Below, piece after piece: positions 24,701-34,471 of a stretch of 64,000 bases of DNA. Numbering within the stretch: position 1 is the first letter of the stretch; each line of letters opens with the position of its first letter. Origin of the DNA: Rostratula benghalensis (taxonomy: Eukaryota; Chordata; Aves; Charadriiformes; Rostratulidae); assembly GCA_013399305.1 (NCBI GenBank), contig VXAI01000307.1, positions 775,936 through 839,935 of the forward strand, written 5' to 3'. Made by a program: the position numbers and the translations under genes. The notes below the pieces were generated by a model. That model saw only the letters and a program-made list of their open reading frames with translations, made no database searches and was not told where the DNA came from.

Positions 24701-27700
24701 CTCCCCACACACGATTCTGTTGTCAGTGTTATGTTAAGGCCACACAACTTTGGGGGTGCTGGGGAGCCCCTGGGCTGCAGGAATGAAGGTGGGGCTGTGC
24801 TGGAAGGAGGAAGGAAAAGGGACAGGAGAGGCCAGGCTGGCAACAGGGGACTGAGGTGGTGATGTGCAGAGCCACTGCAGGGAGGGAAGCAAGGAATGGG
24901 CAGGGCTTGGTCACTTACCAGGGATGAAGAGAAATTCTGTGATGTAATTTTGATTGAATAACCGAGACCAGGGTCCAAAGCTTGTCACCAGGCAATACCA
25001 AAGGGTCTTCTGTGTTTGGACCCACCTCATTTCTCTTTACCTGTGCTCGTTGATAGAGGTGACCACAAGGTTTTTTAAGAGTTACCACCTGATTTGCAAA
25101 GTACAAGCTTATAATTGGGCTGAGCCTCTTGGAGACTGGCAGAGCCTGGGGGTGCTGTGGTGGCTGCAGGGAGTCTCTGGAGGATTGAGGGGAGTGTGGG
25201 GAAGAAAGCCCCTGGTGTGGGGGCTGAGCTCAGGAGCTGCACACACCCCTTTCCAGTGATGTTGGACCCCAGGGAAAGGGGGAGGCAGCATCACTTCTTG
25301 CACATCTACTTTGCGTGGCACCGATATGCTCTGGGGGGCTGTTGTCAGTGGTTCCTTTTTATCCAAGTGGCAGGAACAGGGATGTGAAAGGGCCTTTAAG
25401 CCACCCCCGTAGCCCCACATTCTCAGCTTGATTGGAGTTTGCTTTCCCCTCACTGGAGGCAGCACTTACCAGCCCTGGAGCTGGCTTCCAGCTTCCTCAG
25501 TGCCCGGGGAAGCAGAAAGCGAGCCCGCAAGGTGCTGAGCTATCTCTGTGATGGCTCCTGGGGCCACCTCAGCAAGTGGAGACAGAAGTCATACCAGGGA
25601 TGGGTGCAGGGCAGTGTTTTACACCACTCTTCTCTTGGACACAGGGTTTTGCTACAAATGGGAACTGAACATTGCTTGTCATTAATAATAATCACGGAAT
25701 TGTAGGGGTTGAAAGAGACCTCTGGAGACCACCCAGTCCAATCCCCTGCCAGAGCAGGGTCACCCAGAGCAGTTGCACAGGAACGTGTCCAGGCGGGATT
25801 TGAACATCTCCAGAGAAGGGGACTCCACCACATCTCTGGGCAGGCTCTGAGAAGTTTTTCCTCATACTGAGATGGACTTTCTGGTCTTCCAGTTTGCGCC
25901 CGTTGCCCCTTGGCCTGTCACTGGGCAACAATGAGAAGAGTCTAGCCCCATCCTCCTGACAACCACCCTTTAGCTGTTGCTCAACATGAATGAGATCCCC
26001 TCTCAGTCTGCTCTTCTCCAGCTGAACAGCCCCAGGGCTCTCAGCTTTTCCTCATAAGAGAGATGCTCCAGTCCCTCATCATCTCCATAGCCTCCACTGG
26101 ACTCTCTCCAGCAATTTCCAGTCCTTCTTGAACTGGGAGGCCCAGAACTGGACCCAGTGCTCCAGCTGTGGCCTCAACAGGGCAGAGAGAGAGGCAATAA
26201 TGATCCTGACCTGAGTCTTGTATCGGTGGCACTGGTCGGTACCCAGCTCTCCATCCCTTGGCAGGTCCCAAAAGAGATTCCTGGTCCCTCTGGAGCTGGA
26301 TGTGTCTGTGCTGCTGCCCCTGGGGCCACACAGGAACCCCTGGCTCGCTCAGAGGGGCTGCATTATTGGCCTTGAGTTTCCTGCTGCAGCGTGGACCTTT
26401 CCTATTGTGAAGCTGGGGTATGTTTGTGTTTTGCATGAAGACACAAAACTGCCCAACCTCCTGCTCTTTCCTCATTACAGTTTACTGCATGACCCTGGTG
26501 GTGAATATCATTGCCTGCCTGGCGTGGTGGATTGGAGGTGGCTACGGGGTCAATTTTGGCTTGGCCATTCTCTGGCTTATTCTCTTCAGCCCGTGCGGCT
26601 ACGTCTGCTGGTTCCGACCTGCCTACAAAGCCTTTCGGTGAGTAGAAGCCCATGGGCAGGATTTCTTTGGGTTTCCTAAATCATAGAATCTGTTGGGTTG
26701 AAACGGACCTCAAATCCCCCCCAGTGCCACCCCCTGCCCTGGGCAGGGACACCTCCCACCACACCAGGTTGCTCCAAGCCCCCTCCAACCTGGCCTTGAA
26801 CCCCTCCAGGGATGGGGCAGCCACAGCTTCTCTGGGCAACCTGGGCTAGGCTCTCACCACCCCCACAGCCAAGAAATTCTTCCCCAGATCCCAGCTCAGT
26901 GGCCCCTCTTTTGGTTTAAACCATCACCCCTCATCCTATGGCTCCTCTCCCTCATCACAATTCCGTCCCCATCTCTCCTGGAGCCCCTTTAGGGACTGGA
27001 AGGGGCTCCAAGGTCTCCCTGGAGCCTTCTCTTCTCCAGGTTGAGCTCCCCCAACTCTCTCAGCCTGTCCTCCCAGCATCTCTGGGGCCTCCAGCCCTCC
27101 CAGCATCTCTGGGGCCTCCTCTGGCCCCGCTCCAACAGCTCCATGTCCTTCTGATGTTGGTGGCCTCAGAGCTGGAGGCAGCACTGGGGGGGTCTCCCCA
27201 AAGCAGAGGGGCAGAATCCCCCCCCTTGCCCTGCCGGCCACGCTGCTGGGGATGCAGCCCAGGGTGTGGGGGGGTTCTGGGCTGCCAGTGCATGTTGCTG
27301 GGGCGTGTGGAGCTTGTTTAAATGCTCTTCCAAATTTAAACTTTGAGTAATAACAACATGGGGCAGTTGATGACATCAGTGACTACATTGCAGAGTGCAG
27401 AGGAGGATTGTTTCTGATGGAAGTGGGAGGCCACTGGGTTGGAACCATCTGAAAGCTTGAAAAGATATGAAAATCCCAGCTCTCAGAGCCTTCTGGGGCT
27501 GGAGTTTTGTCCCCATCCCCAGTGCAGAAGCTCCAGGGCCTCCCCGTGCTGAGAGCTCCCTTCAAAGAGCAGTTTCCATTCTGAAGTCTGGGAAAAATGA
27601 CTCCTCCCCATTGACCTCCTGGGCTTTACACGGACCGTTTCTAATTATTTCTTTAATGTTGTTTGCATGTGTTTATGCAACTGAAGGCTGAAAGGTCCCT

Positions 27701-30700
27701 GAGGTTACTCTCTGTAAAGACTTGTACAGTTAAAAAAAGACTAAGCCCTGGGGAGAGCCTGGGGAGCCCAGGGATCATGGGCTTTGACAAGGGTTGTGGA
27801 AGAGGCTTGGAAGACACCGAGGTGGGGCTGTGCTGGCCCGCATGGGGTCACAGGTAGCCATGGTTCAGGAAAGCTGGGTCAGCCCCACTTGTGCTGCTGC
27901 TTCTGGGAAGAGCCAGCCCATGGGCTGTGAGGATGTTTTCATAAAACCTTCGTCAGACGTCTGCATCCAAAATTAAATTAGCTGCAGAGCTTCGGCGCTG
28001 GGGCAGAGCTGTTGCAAATCCGCACCAGAAAGAGGGATCAGAAATCACCTTTTCTGTGTATCCTCACTAATTCCCACAGATCCTTTTAAATGAAGGCTTC
28101 TCCAGCTCTTTCAGGTTGTAGTTGCAGAAGACTTTTTGAAGGCTTTGAGCCTAATCCCTGTTAATTGGATTATGACAGGCACCACCTCAAACAGTCCATG
28201 TTTAAAGTATTTCTTTCACATTGCTGTGCTCTGAGGTGGTATTTGAAAGGTGGGATCATGAGGATATTCAGGAATGTCATATTTCTTTCACAGCATCTCT
28301 GTGGCTGGGAAAGATGGAAGGTGATGGAAGGTACCAGCACCAACAGACACAGCTCAGAGCAGTGGGGGTTTGGCTGGAGGCTTTTCCACCTCTCCCAGAC
28401 TTTTCTGCTTGTCCACACCAACCAGGGTCCACAGCACTGACCCCTCCCCTCTATAGTTCTATAATTCAAATAATGACCATTTAGCTACCTTCAGGGCTTG
28501 AGCAGGAGCTGGGAATGACAGGAGCTCTTCTGTAACCTCCCCCTTGTACAGAGCTGCCTCATAAGCAATGGAAGTGCTTTTAGTAAATCTGCCCTTTGAG
28601 TTCCTGAGGGAATGGGAATTGTTTGTATCATGAAAAAGGGTAGTTTGGGAGGTTTTAGATGTTCCTGGGCTTACAGTGAACAGCTGGCTCCTTGGTGTGC
28701 CTGATTTAATGGGGTGAAGATGTTCTGCTGCAGTTCTGTGGCAGAGCCAAAGCTTGGGTGATAGAGTGCTGTGCACGCACAGCAGAGACCACAAACGTCC
28801 CCATCAGCCACCTTCTTTGGGATCATGCTCATGCTGCCTGTTAGACCTGCATAAATTAAAGGACCTCACATATTCAGGACCCTCTCGACCTACACATCCT
28901 GAAAGTGTGGAGCCCACAGGAACAAAAGAGCCCACAGACACAAAAGCTCCCTTCTGCCTTTCCCCAGGCAGGTGCCACCCACTTCTCTTGTGGCTGTTTT
29001 CCCTCCTGTGACATCCCAGTGCTGGATTATTGATCATGGGTGTGTAAATGCGATGATGAGCAGCCACTGAAACATTCCCAGCTGGAGTCCTCACACTCAG
29101 TGATCACTTTTAGTGTAGGGGCAAGCTCTGCCTGATGGTGGTCAGGCCCTGTTGTGTCAGTGCCCGACCTGTGCAGGCGTCAGGCTGTGCTCTCTCCAGG
29201 TGTTGGGTGAGAGAAATGATTCAGGCCCTCCATTCTCCAGGAGAACAGCCTCTCCTCATGTCCTCATCTTTGCAATTACTTGGGTAGAGCAACTGCTTAT
29301 TGGAAGAGCTTGGGTGCTGATGATTCGTGGATCCCTGTGCTTTCACTGCCAGGGAAAGAGGAGTTGCCTTCAAAGAGCATAGAGGGATCACACAGAATCA
29401 CTGACTGGTTTGGGTGGGAAGGGACCTCAAAGCCCACCCAGTGCCACCCCCTGCCCTGGGCAGGGACACCTCCCACCACACCACTCCAAGCCCCCTCCAC
29501 CCTGGCCTTGAACCCCTCCAGGGATGGGGCAGCCACAGCTTCTCAGGGCAACCTGGGCCAGGGTGTCACTGCTCCAGTACTCCTCTGAGGTACCACATTT
29601 GAGGGTTTGTGATGGGGTCAAATGTCAGTGTGAAGCGACGCGAGGTGCCGGTCTCCCCCCTAACTCCCTCCCTTCCTTCACAGGTCAGACAGCTCATTTA
29701 ATTTCATGGCCTTTTTCTTCATCTTCGGCGCCCAGTTTATTCTCACGATCCTACAAGCGATCGGTTTCTCTGGATGGGGAGCTTGGTAAGTGAGATGGTC
29801 CCACAGACACGGAGCTGAGCCCTCTGCTCCCAGTGCCCAAGAGCTTCAGGCTGTGGGCTCTTTCCATCAGCTTTTGAGAAACTGGTGGGAGTCTGTACAG
29901 GGTGGAGTGGAAAAAGCTTTTTCCTCTATGGCATAATTATGAACTACCCACTTCTGTTCTCCTTACTGGTTATTGCAAGAGCTCCTGTATTGGCAGGGGT
30001 CAGGTGTCTTCACCTGCCAGTTCTTTTTAGCACATTCCTACAACCTCCATTTCTTTTCACCATTTAACCAGACAGTTTTCAAGACTCCTCTGATGCTCTC
30101 CTAGCATTCCTCTCAAACTATTTGCAGTTCATGGTGAGCAGAGCACGATGACTCACTGTTGGCCTATAGAGCAAGTATTGTGAGAGCTGTCCCAAAATAA
30201 ATGGGAGCTTTTTAGTGTCTGTCCCTGGTTACGTTGTAGTTGTTTGGCATTTTAACTTTCTGTCTCCAGAGACTTGAGAGCAACTTCTGTTGAAACTACG
30301 AGTAACAGAAAGTCCTAACTCTCCATAGAGAGCTTTGTTTTCCTAACTGCTCTGCTCTCTGGTTGCTCTACCTGCTTATTGCCACCAGAGGAGTAGAGAG
30401 GCCGTGGAAACCATAGGACTGTCATGTTCCCCAGTCCCAGTTCTGGTCTCTAAACACACAGAATCACAGAATGATATGAGGTTGGAAGGACCTCTGGAGA
30501 TCATTCAGTACAAACCCCCTGCCAAAGCAGGACCACCCAGAGCAGGTCACACAGGAACGTGTCCAGGTGGGTTTGAATGTCTCCAGAGACAGAGTCTCCA
30601 CCACCTCTCTGGGCAGCCTGTTCCAGGGCTCTGACAAGAAAGAAGTTCCTCCTTGTGTTTAGACACTTCTGGGTGTTGATCAGACCCCCCCTCAGCCTTC

Positions 30701-32692
30701 TCTTCTCCAGACTAAACAGACCCAAGTCCCTCAGCCTTTCCTCATCAAAGAGATGTTCCAGGCCCCTCATCACCTTGGTGCTCCTCTGCTGTACACTCTC
30801 TAGCAGTTCCCTGTCCCTCTTGAACTGGGGAGCCTGGAACTGGTCCCACTGCTCCAGATGGGGCCTCCCCAGGGCAGAGCAGAGGGGCAGGATGACCTCC
30901 CTCCCCCTGCTGCTCACACTCTTCCTGATGCCCCCCAGGATGCCATTGGCCTTCTTGGCCACCAGGGCCCATTGCTGGCTCCTGGGCATCCTGGTGTCCC
31001 CCAGGACTCCCAGGTCTTGTTCCTCAGAGCTGCTCTCTATCACACGACAATCAAGACCTCCTTGGGTGTAAATCTTTTCCTGAAGCCTGTGGAGCTGGGT
31101 GTCCCCTAAAGGACCCAGTGATCACTGGATTAGTGGGGGATGCTGGCATTTGAGATCTTGGGGAAATACCTGCATGTCACTCTCTCCATTGTTCTTTTAT
31201 TTTTCAAGACTTAAAGCTGCCTTGTAATTTCTGGGTATGAGTAAAGAATTTTTCTGACTGTAAGGATGCTATGAGGGGGGGCTATAATGGTGGTGTTTGT
31301 TCCTTTCTGTTTCTTCCAGTGGATGGTTGGCAGCCGTTACTTTCTTTAGCACCAACGTGGCGGCCGCTGTGTTCATGCTGTTTCCCGCCATTATGTTCAC
31401 GGTGTCGGCTGTCGCGATGCTCGTCTGCATTTTGAGGGTAGGTGTTCCTGACATCTCTCAGACTCAGAGGGTCCTCGGTGACATGAACAGGCAGCCGAGC
31501 AGCCACTGCAACCCATTGCCGCCTTCAAAGGTTTCACAGTGCAGTCAGTTGATGTCCCTCAGAGCATCCAGAGGGCAAATCCAGGACAGGCGGAGCTGGG
31601 TGTTGTCACCATTTCGTGTGGTAACACTCCTTTACGTCACTCAAAGCACTGTATTGCTTATGGGGATGGTGGTTGATGGTATAGGGGCAGCTTCTTGAGA
31701 TGGCCTGTGGCAGGGACTGGGTGACAGTATGGGAAGTGGCCCCTTGGTTCTCCATAATAATAAAAAAAAAGGGTTTGGAGGCGGGAGTGTCTGGAAGGCT
31801 TCAGGAGAGGAGGTTGGAGGGGAGGGAAGAAGGCAGAAGCAGTGTCAGTGTTAGAAATTTCAGGCCTTGGCTGCTTTGTTGGGTCTTGGGGGACCTTGTG
31901 GGATCCCCAACTGGAATCCCAGGTGTGTGGCTGAAATGGGTTGAAGTCTTGGGTTGATATTATCTATTTGCACCTCTGTTCACTTAAAGGTATTATTACC
32001 TTTTTAGTGGTTGTGTGGTATTTTTGGTTTGGGGTTTTTGTTTTGGTTTTGGTTTTTTTCTCCCTTTGGAGATAAAGCTCTTCATGGAGAGAGAGAAACA
32101 AATGCACAATATGGTACCAAAGTGACTGTAGCTCCTCTGAGGAAGAGAATCATAGAATCATCTGGGCCAGAAGGGACCTCCAAAGGTCACCCAGTCCCAC
32201 CCCCCGCAGTCAGCAGGGACACCCCCAACCAGACCAGGCTGCCCAGGGCCTCCTCCAGCCTCCCCTTGAAGATCTCCAGGGAAGGGGCCTCAACCACCTC
32301 CCTGGGCAACCTCTTCCAGTGCTCCACCACCCTCAGTGTAAAGAACTTATTCCTAAGATCCAACCTAAATCTGCTTTTCTTCAGTTTAAACCCATTGCCC
32401 CTCGTCCTGTCCCTGCAGGCCTTTGTAAACAGACTCTCCCCAGCCTTCCTGTAGCCCCTTTCAGAGGTGGGTGCCTGGTGCTGATTTTCCTCTCATTCTG
32501 TCTTTCATCCCTTAGGTACATAAAATCTACAGAGGGGCTGGTGGCAGCTTTCAGAAAGCTCAGGACGAGTGGAACAGCGGCGTGTGGCGGAACCCCCCTA
32601 CCAGGGAGGCCCAGTACAACAATTTTTCTGGGAACAGCCTGCCAGAGTATCCCACAGTGCCCAACTACCCCCCAGGAAACCAATGGCCTTAA
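18694..32692 (+). CDS. SCAMP4: Secretory carrier-associated membrane protein 4 (six coding exons)
   Basis: The joined exons 18694-18700, 22266-22394, 26481-26637, 29684-29785, 31320-31437 and 32516-32692 total 690 bases, giving 229 residues plus TAA, the usual SCAMP4 length. All introns are GT-AG with phases 1, 1, 2, 2 and 0. The protein starts [16 protein letters not shown] and has no NPF repeats, as expected for SCAMP4 and SCAMP5. Four hydrophobic spans lie at about residues 43-65, 71-90, 103-126 and 145-170. The cytoplasmic loop after span 2 carries [10 protein letters not shown] (88-97), the conserved SCAMP 'E peptide' linked in SCAMP2 to phosphoinositide binding and exocytosis. The C-terminus ([18 protein letters not shown]) separates it from SCAMP5. 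SCAMPs act in post-Golgi and recycling vesicle traffic. No frameshift or premature stop is seen. Confidence 0.97.
18799..19130 (-). mobile_element. CR1 LINE fragment, antisense in SCAMP4 intron
   Basis: The reverse-complement CR1 3' end begins AATCACAGAATGTCTAGAG, then GTTGGAAGGGACC, CACCTCCCACCACACCAGG and CCTTGAACCCCTCCAGG. It starts about 100 bases after the donor of the start-codon exon. Confidence 0.88.
19131..21215. other. SCAMP4 intron, no further feature
   Basis: This is intronic sequence between two CR1 copies. T-rich and A-rich runs lie at about 20990-21003 and 21049-21060. No exon or RNA gene is recognised. Confidence 0.6.
21216..21731 (+). mobile_element. CR1 LINE ORF2 C-terminal fragment
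   Basis: This CR1 begins at the conserved 'GAGAGGAACCTGATGAAGTT' region and keeps an open frame at 21336-21641 for the end of ORF2 (motifs [46 protein letters not shown]). The 3' untranslated part has an internal deletion: the ORF2 tail joins directly to GTGACCTGCTCTGG. It ends TATCATTTGGTGATTCTG. No reverse transcriptase catalytic core is present. Confidence 0.92.
22266..22394 (+). CDS. SCAMP4: SCAMP4 coding exon 2
   Basis: The acceptor is TGTTCTCTTGTAG and the donor is ATCT followed by GTAAGT. It encodes about residues 3-45 (completing E3), the proline-rich N-terminal cytoplasmic part with the conserved KPCFYQNF segment, and the beginning of the first membrane span (KRIYHVWI). Confidence 0.97.
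23108..23638 (+). mobile_element. CR1 LINE 3' fragment in SCAMP4 intron
   Basis: It starts in TGGTGGCCAAGAAGGCCAATG and runs to CATTCTATGATTCTGTG. A central deletion removes much of the segment between 'ATCAGGAAGAGT' and 'CAGGCTCCCCAGTTCAAGAA'. It is 5'-truncated and non-coding. Confidence 0.92.
23639..25683. other. SCAMP4 intron, low-complexity T/G patch
   Basis: A TTTTTTG-type low-complexity run lies at about 24435-24480. A 169-codon frame (23973-24482) ends in this run and shows no family resemblance. No other feature is recognised. Confidence 0.55.
25684..26205 (-). mobile_element. CR1 LINE fragment, antisense in SCAMP4 intron
   Basis: The reverse-complement CR1 runs from the AATCACGGAATTGTAGGGG tail through 'CCTCTGGAGACCACCCAGTC' and GGAACGTGTCCAGGCGGG to the ORF2 tail near 26205. 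It lies about 275 bases before the acceptor of SCAMP4 exon 3. Confidence 0.9.
26481..26637 (+). CDS. SCAMP4: SCAMP4 coding exon 3
   Basis: The acceptor is TCCTCATTACAG and the donor is TTTCG followed by GTGAGT. It encodes residues 46-97, including membrane spans 1 and 2 with the WWIGGG motif between them, and the [10 protein letters not shown] loop. CR1 elements lie on both sides, one starting 43 bases beyond the donor. Confidence 0.97.
26680..27310 (-). mobile_element. CR1 LINE fragment, antisense, beside exon 3 donor
   Basis: The reverse-complement CR1 starts at AATCATAGAATCTGTTGGG and extends through CCCTGGGCAGGGACACCTCC into the ORF2 C-terminal region (minus-strand [21 protein letters not shown] frame). 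It contains a short duplication (CCCAGCATCTCTGGGGCCTCC twice, at about 27073-27118). It begins 43 bases after the exon 3 end. Confidence 0.9.
27311..29391. other. SCAMP4 intron, no further feature
   Basis: No exon, RNA gene or clear repeat is recognised between two antisense CR1 copies. Confidence 0.6.
29392..29572 (-). mobile_element. CR1 LINE fragment, antisense, upstream of exon 4
   Basis: The reverse-complement 3' end starts CACAGAATCACTGACTGG and shares the 'CCCAGTGCCACCCCCTGCCC' and CCTTGAACCCCTCCAGG boxes with the copies at 11575, 18799 and 26680. It is short and strongly truncated. Confidence 0.88.
29684..29785 (+). CDS. SCAMP4: SCAMP4 coding exon 4
   Basis: The acceptor is CCCTTCCTTCACAG and the donor is GCTTG followed by GTAAGT. 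It encodes residues 98-131, with the conserved [12 protein letters not shown] start and the third membrane span. An antisense CR1 ends about 111 bases upstream. Confidence 0.97.
30460..31045 (-). mobile_element. CR1 LINE ORF2 C-terminal fragment, antisense in SCAMP4 intron
   Basis: On the minus strand a 180-codon frame (30501-31043) encodes the ORF2 end with [29 protein letters not shown]-type and [21 protein letters not shown] motifs. It belongs to the same young subfamily as 21216-21731 and 57636-58449, but in the opposite orientation to both. It lacks the catalytic reverse transcriptase core. Confidence 0.92.
31320..31437 (+). CDS. SCAMP4: SCAMP4 coding exon 5
   Basis: The acceptor is TCTGTTTCTTCCAG and the donor is TTGAGG followed by GTAGGT. 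It encodes residues 132-171, the luminal [13 protein letters not shown] loop and the fourth membrane span. The intron after it is phase 0. Confidence 0.97.
32146..32468 (-). mobile_element. CR1 LINE fragment, antisense, 47 bases before terminal exon
   Basis: The reverse-complement CR1 starts AATCATAGAATCATCTGGGC and includes CCAGAAGGGACCTCC, CTTGAAGATCTCCAGGGA, TTTAAACCCATTGCCCC and the CTTCCTGTAGCCCC end. It is a different subfamily from its neighbours and nearly abuts the SCAMP4 terminal exon acceptor. Confidence 0.9.
32516..32692 (+). CDS. SCAMP4: SCAMP4 terminal coding exon
   Basis: The acceptor is CTTTCATCCCTTAG. It encodes residues 172-229, the cytoplasmic tail with [16 protein letters not shown] and the SCAMP4-type end [17 protein letters not shown], then TAA at 32690-32692. 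An antisense CR1 stops only 47 bases before the acceptor. Confidence 0.97.
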   Translation, partial: VHKIYRGAGGSFQKAQDEWNSGVWRNPPTREAQYNNFSGNSLPEYPTVPNYPPGNQWP

Positions 32693-34465
32693 GCAGCCAC
32701 AGCTGCAAACTGCCTGGATTCAATTCTTTTCTTTAATATTGTTATTTGAAAAGATCATTTGCATTCCACCCCCCCGCCAAAAACATCCCAGTCACCTCGG
32801 GAACTTTGTTTTTTTTCTCACCACCGCAGAAGATACGTGCTGTCAGCCCTCCCCATCCTCTGCACAGCCTTATTGGAAAGCTTTCTGTTCACCTTGAGTT
32901 ACCAGTATTTGCCTCCTTGCAGACTGAGGAACCAACTATTCACTGCTCTTGCTTGAGGGAACCCTCTCGTGACCAGACATGAGAAAGGCTGACTTCCCCA
33001 CCACGGCCAGGATTTCTCCTCCTCCTCCTGCCTCCCTGCTCTGTGCTCCCCGCACACACAGCACCCGTCAAATCCTCCCCTCTGGTAACAATCTCAATCA
33101 GAGCAGTAGTAGCAGCTGGTGTTTACTCTCCTTGATGAATAATCTGGAATTTTTCACTCCTGTGACAATGCAAAACCTAAATAATTTGGTACTAGTGATG
33201 TCAAAGGGATTTGTAAAATCTACAGCCTCATTTGCTTGCTCTCTCTGGTGAAGAATCCTTGCTGTGGGTGAGTTGCTCAAATGTGAAGTCCACAACAGTC
33301 TTCGTTTGTCTGGCTACAGTTATTGTTTTTTCTAGAAGTCTTGCTTTCCCTGCTGCCAAAAGGTTGTGCCGGATCTGTGTGCTTTAAAGGTACAGTTTCA
33401 TCTCATTTAGTTAATGATTGCTCGCTAAAAGCCTGAATCAAAGCCCACTGGAAGCTGTTGGAAAAGCTGGGCTTTGGAGCTGGCTGCCTGGGTGATATTT
33501 CCTCTGGTACAAATGGGGAGCACCACATCTCTGTGCCCTTTAACTTCCATTCCTGTGGCACCCAGGCTTTGGGCTGGCCAAAAAAAAAATGTTCCATGGG
33601 ACACACCTGGTCCCACTGGACACCCCTTTTTCTGGGCTCCCAGCCAGTAGCAGGATAACTATTGGTCTCAGTGCTGGGGCCTGCTGGGGTTTGGGAGTAA
33701 TTCTGTTACAAGGAATAGTGTTAATTCTGCCTCCTGCTGATGTTGTTGAAATCCAAGCATTACTCCCTGGGGCCTGGTAGACCGAGGAAAGCTTGTTATT
33801 CCTCCAAACTGCTGTTGGCTGGGCAGACCCCATCTGCCTCTGGGTAGGCAGCCACACTTTCCTTCCAGATACAAGCAGGAGAGAGAGTTTTTTGCCTTTC
33901 TCCAAGAATTGGCTAAAGAGGATAAAGCTGCTGGGAGGGATTGTTTCCCCTGAGAGTGAGCATCCCTCTCCTCCTTCATCTCTGTGCACGTACCTCAGGG
34001 CTGTGGCCTGAGCCATCCAGTTCCCCCGTGCCCCCCAGTGATCCAGGCAGCAAAGGCTGCCATTTCTTCTTCTCCCCCAACAACCTGCTGTGAATTACTT
34101 CAAACCTGTCAGAACTGGGAGGTCAGTTCCCAATATTTTTTTTTTAGAAGGAGTGAGTATTCAAAGTCTTTGGCTCTGATGGACAGAGTCCATCACTGTG
34201 GAGGCTTTGGAGGTGTGAGGACCCCCGTGGGTCAGACCCAGAGCCTGGAGGCGTTGGGTGCCCCCTGGGTCAGACCTTGAGCCTGAGGGTGTTGGGCAGA
34301 AAAGCCCAGTTGGCTGGCGGAGGTGACACTGGAGTCACTCTGAATTCACACTGAGTAACTGGAAAACAAACCTGGCTCCTGGGCAGGGACAGGGAGGCTG
34401 CCCTTGCTGGTGGGAATTGATTTGCAAGTGATCTTTTGAAAAATGTCTCTACATGTGCCTTATCT

Positions 34466-34471
34466 AATAAA
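34466..34471 (+). terminator. SCAMP4: Possible proximal poly(A) signal of SCAMP4
   Basis: This is a canonical AATAAA about 1.77 kb after the stop codon, within an AT-rich patch. The downstream GT-rich element is weak, so use is uncertain. Confidence 0.4.

Noticed and set aside
30501..31043. 180-codon minus-strand frame as a host gene
   Set aside because: It is the C-terminal tail of CR1 ORF2; the same sequence recurs at 21336 and 57567.
18694..32692. SCAMP5 as the identity of the gene
   Set aside because: The [16 protein letters not shown] start resembles SCAMP5, but the QNFADEIP segment, the [10 protein letters not shown] loop and the [18 protein letters not shown]-terminus, plus the 229-residue length, fit SCAMP4.
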